Positions 57,667 through 64,000 of a stretch of DNA of 64,000 nucleotides are shown piece after piece (the stretch's first letter is position 1; each line of letters opens with the position of its first letter). The notes under the pieces are model-generated. The model was not told the DNA's origin and searched no databases. It saw nothing but the letters and a program-made list of their open reading frames with translations. Position numbers and translations under genes: made by a program. Origin of the DNA: Methylobacterium terricola (GTDB taxonomy: Bacteria > Pseudomonadota > Alphaproteobacteria > Rhizobiales > Beijerinckiaceae); contig NZ_VDDA01000005.1 in assembly GCF_006151805.1 (NCBI RefSeq), forward strand, positions 1 through 64,000, in the 5' to 3' direction.

Positions 57667-59457
57667 ATGGCCGACACCGTTGCCGATTTCTTCTGGAAGC
57701 GTCTCGCCGAGTGGGGGGTGAAGACGATCTTCGGCTACCCGGGCGACGGAATCAACGGCCTGCTCGGCGCGCTCCAGCGCAACGACCTGCCGTTCGAGTT
57801 CATCCAGGTCCGCCACGAGGAGATGGCGGCGTTCATGGCGACCGCCTACGCCAAGTTCACCGGCGAGGTCGGCGTCTGCCTCGCGACCTCGGGCCCCGGG
57901 GCGACGCACCTTCTCACCGGCATGTACGACGCCTATTCCGACCACGTGCCGCTGCTCGCCATCGCCGGCCAGCAGGCCCGCAACGTCAACGGCGCCCACT
58001 ACCAGCAGGAGCTCGACCTCACGAGCGTTTACAAGGACGTCGCGGCCTACGTGCAGCAGGCGGCCTCCCCGGCCTCGGTGCGCCACATCGTTGATCGCGC
58101 CATGCGCATCGCCAAGGCCGAGCGCAAGGTCGCGGCGATCATCCTGCCGAACGACCTCCAGGACGTCCCCTACGAGGCGCCGGTGCGCAAGCACGGCAAT
58201 ACCTTCTCCGGCGTCGGCTGGACCGCCCCGAGGGTCGTGCCGTTCGAGGCCGACCTGAAGCGCGCCGCCGACGTGCTGAACGCCGGCGAGAAGGTCGCGA
58301 TCTTGGTCGGCGCCGGCGCGCTCCACGCCACCGACGAGGTGATCGCGGTGGCGAACCGCCTCCAGGCCGGCGTCGCCAAGGCGCTGCTCGGCAAGGCGGC
58401 GCTTCCCGACGACCTGCCCTTCGTCACCGGCACGATCGGGCTGCTCGGCTCTAAGCCCTCCTCCGACATGATGGCGGAGTGCGACACGCTCCTGATGATC
58501 GGCTCCGGTTTCCCCTGGGCCGAGTTCCTGCCGCAGGAGGGCCAGGCCCGCGGCGTGCAGATCGACCTCGCGCCCGAGATGCTGTCCCTGCGCTACCCGA
58601 TGGAGGTGCCGCTCCAGGGTGAATCCGCCGAGACCCTGCGCGCGTTGCTGCCGCTCCTGGAGCAGAAGAAGGAGAGCGGCACTTGGCGCGAGGGCGTCGA
58701 GAAGGGCGTCGCCTCCTGGTGGAAGGAGGCTGAGGACCGCGCGATGGCCAAGGCCAACCCGGTCAACCCGCAGCGGGTGACCTGGGAGCTATCGCCGCGG
58801 ATGCCCGACCGGGTGATCGTCACCTCGGATTCCGGCTCCTGCGCCAACTGGTACGCCCGCGACCTGAAAATGCGCCGCGGCCAGATGTGCTCGCTCTCGG
58901 GCGGCCTTGCCTCGATGGGCGCGGCGGTACCCTACGCCATCGCCGCCAAGGTGGCGCATTCGGACCGACCGGTGATCGCGCTGGTGGGGGATGGCGCCAT
59001 GCAGATGAACAACATGGCCGAGCTGATCACCGTCTCGAAGTACATGCACCGTTGGTCGAACAAGACCTGGATCTGCTGCGTCTTCAACAACGAGGACCTG
59101 AACCAGGTGACTTGGGAGCAGCGGGTGATGGAGGGCAACCCGAAATTCGAGGCGAGCCAAACGATCCCGAACGTCCCCTACCACAAGTTTGCCGAGCTGA
59201 TCGGCTTGCGCGGCATCTACGTCGACGATCCCGCTAGGTTGGGTGCGGCCTGGGACGAAGCGCTGGCGAGCCCGATGCCGGTGGTGCTGGAGGTCAAGAC
59301 CGATCCGGAGGTGCCGCCGTTGCCGCCGTTCTTCACCTTCGAGCAGGTGAAGAACTACATGTCGATCCTCGGCAAGGGCGACCCCAAGGAGCGCCACCTC
59401 CTGGTTGACACCGCCCGCCAGGTGCTGAGCTCAGTCCTGCCCGGCGACAAGAGCTGA
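57667..59457 (+). CDS. Thiamine-pyrophosphate-dependent enzyme (pyruvate oxidase/ALS-like)
   Basis: A 596-residue TPP enzyme with three domains. N-terminal pyrimidine-binding domain has the catalytic Glu in QVRHEEMAAFMA and GVCLATSGPGATHLL. A central domain (about 190-330) could bind FAD as in PoxB. C-terminal PP domain has the metal-TPP motif GDGAMQMNNMAELITV followed by NNEDLN. It resembles pyruvate dehydrogenase (quinone) and acetolactate synthase large subunits; the absence of a small subunit gene and the PoxB-like order favour a PoxB-like role, but the substrate is uncertain. ATG 57667 follows AAGGAG. If PoxB-like, it would feed quinol into the neighbouring ACIII-caa3 branch. Confidence 0.85.
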   Translation: MADTVADFFWKRLAEWGVKTIFGYPGDGINGLLGALQRNDLPFEFIQVRHEEMAAFMATAYAKFTGEVGVCLATSGPGATHLLTGMYDAYSDHVPLLAIAGQQARNVNGAHYQQELDLTSVYKDVAAYVQQAASPASVRHIVDRAMRIAKAERKVAAIILPNDLQDVPYEAPVRKHGNTFSGVGWTAPRVVPFEADLKRAADVLNAGEKVAILVGAGALHATDEVIAVANRLQAGVAKALLGKAALPDDLPFVTGTIGLLGSKPSSDMMAECDTLLMIGSGFPWAEFLPQEGQARGVQIDLAPEMLSLRYPMEVPLQGESAETLRALLPLLEQKKESGTWREGVEKGVASWWKEAEDRAMAKANPVNPQRVTWELSPRMPDRVIVTSDSGSCANWYARDLKMRRGQMCSLSGGLASMGAAVPYAIAAKVAHSDRPVIALVGDGAMQMNNMAELITVSKYMHRWSNKTWICCVFNNEDLNQVTWEQRVMEGNPKFEASQTIPNVPYHKFAELIGLRGIYVDDPARLGAAWDEALASPMPVVLEVKTDPEVPPLPPFFTFEQVKNYMSILGKGDPKERHLLVDTARQVLSSVLPGDKS

Positions 59458-59493
59458 GATCCGGCGCGACGACAATGCGGGACGATCCGGGCG

Positions 59494-59660
59494 TTGCAGG
59501 CACGGGCATACACCGTTCCCACCGACGGGCCTAAGTCTGACGGGACCCGCCCATGCCTGAGACAGGACAACGATCGTCGTCACCCATATCGAGACCGAGG
59601 GCGAAACCGGCCTCGGCTACAGCTATGCAGATGCCAACGTCGCTCGTCTGAACAGAGACG
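59494..59660 (+). pseudogene. Mandelate-racemase/enolase-superfamily relic
   Basis: One frame begins AYTVPTDGPKSDGTR and another, after a shift near 59565, continues TIVVTHIETEGETGLGYSYA and DANVARL. Together these match the N-terminal cap of mandelate racemase/muconate-lactonizing enzymes (AYT.PTD.PE.DGT...TTIVV..IE..G.TGLGYTYA). Everything after about 59660, including the catalytic barrel, is gone. Confidence 0.65.
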
Positions 59661-60433
59661 ATGCTGGCGCCTCGCGACAACGGCAAGGCGATCAATCGGC
59701 TTGCACTCAAATTCATGCGCTAGGATCGTTGCCGGCGTCGGGTGGAAATTCCCAAATTGCTTCAAGCTGTCGAGGCAATGGCTGCTATCAAATCACTCCT
59801 TCACAACTGCACCAGGCCTCAATTAGAAAAATGATGTGATGCTTGCAGCTCCTAAGTCCGCTGCTTCCTACTCAGCGGACATTCAGACCGTCAAGCTGGA
59901 AAATCTGCTAAGGGTCATATCCGGCTGGCTCATGAAGCACCCTCCTGGCAGAGCTGCCCCACTGAGGCGAGGCTGCCGTGCTGGGCTCAGGGTGCCCCAC
60001 GACCAGCGGGGCAGCGCGAGAGCATGCGGGGCAGCAGAACGCCCCTCGAACGCGCTGTACGATGCTTCTGGCGCATCAGCGATGGGTGCCCTCCCCCAAG
60101 CGGGGCGCGGGAGCGAACCGGCCCCTGGGATGTTGCCTGTTGAGGGCACCCTCGACAGCTCCCTGCGCCCGCACTTTATCTGAGCTGAAAGCCCCCTACC
60201 CTGCTGATCGGACAGAGCTTTTTTCAAGCTGCGCTAGGAGCGCGCTAAATAGCTGTTTGGAGCGCGCAACGCAGCTGATCGCCGTGCTGCGCTGGCAACG
60301 AGACGCGCCGATCAGTTCCGTTTAACGGAACACACCCGTTTGCGATTGTGACATCATGCTCATTGAATAGGGGAAATGCAAGCGAAATTATTGTGATATG
60401 ATAATTTTTGTAGCATAATATAATATAATTTGT
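59661..60433. other. Gene-free stretch with AT-rich end
   Basis: 770 bases without a convincing gene. 59940-60230 is GC-rich but reads as repeats of low-complexity codons in all frames; 60340-60433 is AT-rich. It may be the site of lost genes between the TPP enzyme and the LysR region. Confidence 0.5.
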
Positions 60434-61399
60434 TTATTTAAAATCATTAAGTACAGTATCTTGATCCCAATCGCAATGTGCAGGCATCGCCGAACGGTTG
60501 GCACGCACAAGATGATCGATGAATGCTCTGATTTTTCGTGGTGTGTAGCTCGATCTTTGGAATACCGCGTAGATTTGATGGTCAAAGATTGTTGGAGTGA
60601 CATCAATGTCAGGAAGGATGCGCTGAAGTCGATCCGCAGAAAGATGGCCAGCAACGGTCCAGATTGGCAGCAAGACTATTCCCAGGCCTGCTAGAGCGAG
60701 ATGGACCAGTAGATTAGTGTTGTTGATCTGTACTGTGCCGCGGACCCGCACCTCTTGAGTTTGGTCGTTATCTTTGAAGCGCCAGATCGCATGACCGTCT
60801 TCGAAACGACCATCAAGCGGCCAGCTAAGGCAATTGTGTGATCTGAGATCTTCTGGGCATCGAATGGGAGGACGGGCGCTGAGGTAGGCAGGCGAGGCGA
60901 AGAGGATCCGTGGGGCTCCTGATGCGATCTTGCGGACTGCAAGTTGCGGCTCGTCGAGGTTGCCGAGGCGAATGGCGACGTCGATATTGTTCTCGACTAG
61001 GTCACGCGATTCTTCGGTAAGCCACAAGTTTACCCTCACATCGGGATAAGCACTGAGAAAGCTCGGCAGTACAGGGATGACAAAGTGCTCCGCGACTGAG
61101 ACGCGAGAGTGAACGTGGATCACGCCGTGAGGAGATGCCTGATGCTGGGAGACGCGGTCGGTGAGTTCGTCGAGTTGAGATAGGATGGCCGAGCCGCGCT
61201 CCCGGTAGAGCTGGCCTATCTCCGTCAACGCGAGCCTGCGGCTTGTTCGATTGATCAACCGAACCCCGAGTTCCTGCTCAAGGGCATTGATCTGACGTGA
61301 CACCGAGGCAGGGGAAAGGCCGCAGGAGCGGGCAGCGGCGGAGAGACTGTCCGAATCCGCGACGCGCATGAACAGCCGCATCATATGTAGCGTTTCCAT
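60434..61399 (-). CDS. LysR-family transcriptional regulator
   Basis: A 321-residue LysR protein. The N-terminal winged helix (about 1-60; AARSCGLSPASVSRQINALE with RLINRTSRRLALTEIG) is followed by an effector-binding domain (about 90-300). ATG 61399 was chosen because GAGG lies 7-8 bases upstream and the HTH begins at once; a longer frame to 61462 has no such site. The gene is divergent from the CMD-domain gene across 313 bases, the usual layout for a LysR regulator and its target. AT-rich DNA and lower GC at the 3' end suggest a recently acquired region. Confidence 0.92.
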   Translation of the reverse strand: METLHMMRLFMRVADSDSLSAAARSCGLSPASVSRQINALEQELGVRLINRTSRRLALTEIGQLYRERGSAILSQLDELTDRVSQHQASPHGVIHVHSRVSVAEHFVIPVLPSFLSAYPDVRVNLWLTEESRDLVENNIDVAIRLGNLDEPQLAVRKIASGAPRILFASPAYLSARPPIRCPEDLRSHNCLSWPLDGRFEDGHAIWRFKDNDQTQEVRVRGTVQINNTNLLVHLALAGLGIVLLPIWTVAGHLSADRLQRILPDIDVTPTIFDHQIYAVFQRSSYTPRKIRAFIDHLVRANRSAMPAHCDWDQDTVLNDFK

Positions 61400-61712
61400 C
61401 CCCAACCTCGTCACCCCACGTGCCGATGTTAGCTCACCGTCGCTGTTCGTGAATATGGTCACGGAGACGGATCAGCGGCGCAGCCTGGGCAGCGCGGTTT
61501 GAAAACGCTTGGCATCGTTGCAGATTGCGTAAAGATCCTGCGCGAATGAAGGGCTATCATCGTCGCGCAACACGCATATCGTGCGCATGGCGATCCTGGT
61601 TCACGGGACGCCATTGGGGGCAGCCAAGCGCTGCCTCAGGGTGGAAACGAAGGCCTCCTCCGCGCGAGCCGAAGCGCTTCGCGGCAGACGAGGCCGTGCG
61701 GGAGGCTAACCG
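61400..61712. other. Divergent control region of lysR and the CMD gene
   Basis: 313 bases expected to contain the LysR operator and both promoters. TTGCAGATTGCGTAA at about 61516 is an imperfect dyad that could be the operator; support is weak. No small gene seen. Confidence 0.4.
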
Positions 61713-62486
61713 ATGGCCGCGGAGCCGGATCGTCTTGCGCGCCTCAAGGAAGAGTTCATCTCCTCCCGCGGCCATTGGAGCAGCCTCTGGGGTGAGATGC
61801 TTCAGCTCGATGCCGATTTCTTCGAGAGCTACTTGCGTCTCGCTGCTATTCCCTGGCGCATCGGCACCTTAAGCTCGAAGACAAAAGAATTAATTTGCAT
61901 CGCCGCCAACGCATCGACGACGCACCTCTACAGTCCGTCGATCCGGATCCATATGCGAAACGCTCTCAAATGCGGCGCGACGCAGGACGAGATTATGGAG
62001 GTCATGGAACTAGCCGCGGTGCTGGGCATCCACAGCGCGACGTCCGGCGTCCCGATCCTCATCGAGGAACTCGAGGCGGCCGGGCGCGGCGGGGAACTCG
62101 CTTCCCTCGAACTCGGTCCGCGGGAACATGAGCTCAAGGAGCGGTTCACAGCCAATCGCGGCTATTGGAGCGACGTGTGGAATCACGTGCTCCGCCTGTC
62201 CCCCGACTTCTTCGAGGCATACCTAGAATTTTCCTCCGTCCCATGGCGTTCGGGATGCCTCGAACCCAAGACCAAAGAACTCATATACATTGCGATTGAT
62301 GTCTCGACAACCCACCTATACGATCCAGGGACACGCATCCACATCCGCAATGCGCTCGGCTACGGTGCGACGGCGAAGGAAATTATGGAGGTCTTCGAGC
62401 TTGTCAGCGTTCTTGGCATCCACACCCTGACCGAGGGCGTACCTATCCTCGTCGAGGAGGTCGCGAACGTTCGGGATGGCCAATAG
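61713..62486 (+). CDS. Tandem carboxymuconolactone-decarboxylase-fold protein
   Basis: A 257-residue protein of two similar halves (about 5-120 and 135-250), each with the CMD fold: a Trp-rich helix (RGHWSSLWGEMLQLDADFFE / RGYWSDVWNHVLRLSPDFFE), then SSKTKELICIAANASTTHLY / EPKTKELIYIAIDVSTTHLY, RIHMRNALKCGATQDEIMEV / RIHIRNALGYGATAKEIMEV. The AhpD-type CxxC redox pair is absent: Thr-Thr-His-Leu-Tyr occupies that site in both halves, so it is not a peroxidase-type AhpD. A lactone- or decarboxylase-type reaction is possible. ATG 61713 has GGGAGG upstream. Confidence 0.85.
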   Translation: MAAEPDRLARLKEEFISSRGHWSSLWGEMLQLDADFFESYLRLAAIPWRIGTLSSKTKELICIAANASTTHLYSPSIRIHMRNALKCGATQDEIMEVMELAAVLGIHSATSGVPILIEELEAAGRGGELASLELGPREHELKERFTANRGYWSDVWNHVLRLSPDFFEAYLEFSSVPWRSGCLEPKTKELIYIAIDVSTTHLYDPGTRIHIRNALGYGATAKEIMEVFELVSVLGIHTLTEGVPILVEEVANVRDGQ

Positions 62487-62652
62487 CCGTCGAAGGGTAG
62501 TCAGTTCACCCGTCTGACAAGCGAAACGACACCGGTCATCAGCGCTGCGCGCAGTAGGGAGACTGGATCTCGGATCGATACGATTAATAAAGAACCGGCA
62601 TATCCGGGAAATAATTGAGCGCTTCTTCGAAAGCGCCACAGGGAGGAAATCC

Positions 62653-63870
62653 ATGTTGCAGCATTTCAGAACGGTCGCCGTTGCCTGCACGACATTCACC
62701 GGGGCACTAGTCGCAGGTCCGGTCGTGGCGCAGGATAACGGCCCGGTTAAAATTGGCTTCACGGGCGCTTTGACTGGTCCATACAACGAGTATGGCGAGG
62801 GATTGCGGCGCGGGATCATCCTCGCAGTGGAGGAATGGAACAAGCGCGGCGGCGTGAATGGCCGCAAGGTCGAGTTTCCCGAACCCCTCGACGACCAGCT
62901 GGTACCTGATCGTGCGGTGCAGAACACGCGGCGGATCCTCGACGACAAGAGCGTCCAGCTGATCGTCAGCCCGTCCGGCAGTGGACCGACGCTCGCCGTC
63001 GTTGACATGGTGATGGCTGACGGCCGGCCGTTCTGCAACGCGCAGGCCCAGGCACCCACCATTGTCTATCCGAACGGTCGCGACAAGCCGCCGCGCAAGA
63101 ACATCTTCTCTGTCTCGATCTCAAACACCGTCGAGGCGGAGAAGCTCGGTCAGGTACTTGGTGGTAAGTTCAAGTCGATCGGCATCCTGCACGAAAGCAC
63201 TGGCTATGGCGTAAGCGGCGCCGATCTCGTGAAGAAACAGATCGCCGCCGGTGGAACAGCCAAGATTGCTACCGAGTCCTACAATCAACGCGCGCAAGAT
63301 ATGACGGCGCAGCTCGTCCGGCTGCAGCGGTCAGGTATCGACGCGCTCCTAGTGATCGGCCTCGGCGCGGATTTTGCGGTCATCCGCAAGAACATGGTGC
63401 GGTTGAAGATCGAGGTGCCGCTCTATGGCTCGGCCGGCGCCATGACGGTTCCCTTCATTGAAGGTGCGGGCGACCTCGCGGTCGGCACCTACGGCGTCAA
63501 TGCCTTGGCCCTCGGTGAACGCCCGATGGCGCCCCTCGCCAAGAGCTTCGTCGATCTCTACCGCGCGAAGTACGGCATGGACCGCTGGTACGGCGCAGAT
63601 CCGGAGAATCCGCAGATCTCGCTGGCGACCTCGGTGGGGTCGGGCTTCGACTGCGCGAACGTGCTGCTCGACGGGGTCCGTCGCGCGGGCTCGACTGAGC
63701 CGGAGCGCGTGCTCAAGGCCCTCGCGGAAACCAAGGGCCTCGAAGGTGTTTCCGTGAAGTCTATCTCGTTCGACCCTAGCGATCACACCGCGCTCAAGCC
63801 GTCCGATCTCGGGGTCTACAGGCTCGCGAAGTCGGGGGAGAAGATTGTTTTTCAGCTCTCCGCAGACTGA
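62653..63870 (+). CDS. Branched-chain amino-acid-type ABC transporter binding protein
   Basis: A 405-residue periplasmic binding protein of the LivJ/LivK family. A signal peptide (about 1-25, cleavage after VVAQ) precedes the VKIGFTGALTGPYNEYGEGL ligand-binding start, and the two lobes continue to the C-terminus (VLKALAETKGLEGVSVKSIS). Members bind amino acids, amides, urea or aromatic acids. ATG 62653 follows AGGGAGG. The next gene (63960) looks like the permease, so this is the start of a Liv-type operon, perhaps with the CMD gene as a catabolic partner. Confidence 0.93.
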   Translation: MLQHFRTVAVACTTFTGALVAGPVVAQDNGPVKIGFTGALTGPYNEYGEGLRRGIILAVEEWNKRGGVNGRKVEFPEPLDDQLVPDRAVQNTRRILDDKSVQLIVSPSGSGPTLAVVDMVMADGRPFCNAQAQAPTIVYPNGRDKPPRKNIFSVSISNTVEAEKLGQVLGGKFKSIGILHESTGYGVSGADLVKKQIAAGGTAKIATESYNQRAQDMTAQLVRLQRSGIDALLVIGLGADFAVIRKNMVRLKIEVPLYGSAGAMTVPFIEGAGDLAVGTYGVNALALGERPMAPLAKSFVDLYRAKYGMDRWYGADPENPQISLATSVGSGFDCANVLLDGVRRAGSTEPERVLKALAETKGLEGVSVKSISFDPSDHTALKPSDLGVYRLAKSGEKIVFQLSAD

Positions 63871-63959
63871 CGGACGAGGAGCGACCGGTCGCACTCCACC
63901 GCGACCGCGATCCCGCCTTCCCCATCGGTGCAGGTGTTCTCAGACTGATCGCGTGACGC

Positions 63960-64000
63960 ATGGATTTTCTTTTCTCGCTCCTGATCGCTGGCGTGAGCGT
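63960..64000 (+). CDS. Start of a LivH-type ABC permease (cut by window end)
   Basis: ATG at 63960 opens MDFLFSLLIAGVS, the usual hydrophobic N-terminus of LivH-type permeases, and runs to the window edge. Position directly after the binding protein supports the call. Only 13 codons are visible. Confidence 0.6.
   Translation, partial: MDFLFSLLIAGVS

Noticed and set aside
63881..63892. Perfect 12-bp palindrome between the binding protein and the permease
   Set aside because: Too short, with no loop or tail, to call an operator or attenuator.

Overview
The window is GC-rich DNA of alphaproteobacterial type, and the gene content points to the Methylobacteriaceae (Methylobacterium or a close relative). 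Pointers are LOV and HWE sensor kinases, a DUF6894-type gene, a CsbD-like stress protein, exact GGAAC-N16/17-CGTT promoters of the alphaproteobacterial general stress response (EcfG type), a Rhizobiales-style palindromic intergenic repeat, and an FdhF/YdeP molybdoenzyme beside a PaoABC-like enzyme. The genus is inferred from family knowledge; no search was run.

Layout. 1-900: CsbD gene with its stress promoter. 896-12,500: a decayed accessory island. It holds a lone ImmA/IrrE protease, an intact four-gene block with a DUF927 helicase/primase-like protein, an IS66 relic, a broken SNF2 helicase that abuts a truncated gene of a second element, and that second element itself (two small genes opposite a VapE-like ATPase) in AT-rich DNA. 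12,500-25,000: a sensory block with a frameshifted hybrid histidine kinase, NhaA, a K+ channel, a LOV hybrid kinase, and an HWE kinase coupled to a Crp/Fnr regulator. 24,900-29,340: an ion and osmotic block (DUF4396, CPA1 antiporter, MscS, DUF2254) behind an exact stress promoter. 29,600-33,500: small secreted and stress-type proteins, a single-domain response regulator and a second Crp/Fnr protein. 33,549-41,605: molybdenum enzymes (FdhF/YdeP type; PaoABC-like aldehyde oxidase) with an SDR and a flavoprotein.

41,762-57,310 is the most striking part. About 15.5 kb on one strand carries an Mrp-type cation/proton antiporter module (E, F, G, DUF4040, B, C, D-like), then Alternative Complex III (actA-F), then an A2-type caa3 cytochrome oxidase (II, I, III, IV). 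Within each half almost every start overlaps the preceding stop. It reads as a quinol-to-oxygen branch encoded beside an ion-translocating membrane arm that lacks a full-length MrpA. A TPP-dependent, pyruvate-oxidase-like enzyme follows.

59,458-64,000: a mandelate-racemase-type relic, AT-rich DNA, a LysR regulator divergent from a tandem carboxymuconolactone-decarboxylase-fold protein, and the start of a branched-chain amino-acid-type ABC transporter (binding protein, then the first codons of a permease cut by the window end).

Recurring themes are general-stress promoters (three exact matches and several one-mismatch candidates), repeated single-base gene decay, and translational coupling by ATGA/GTGA overlaps.
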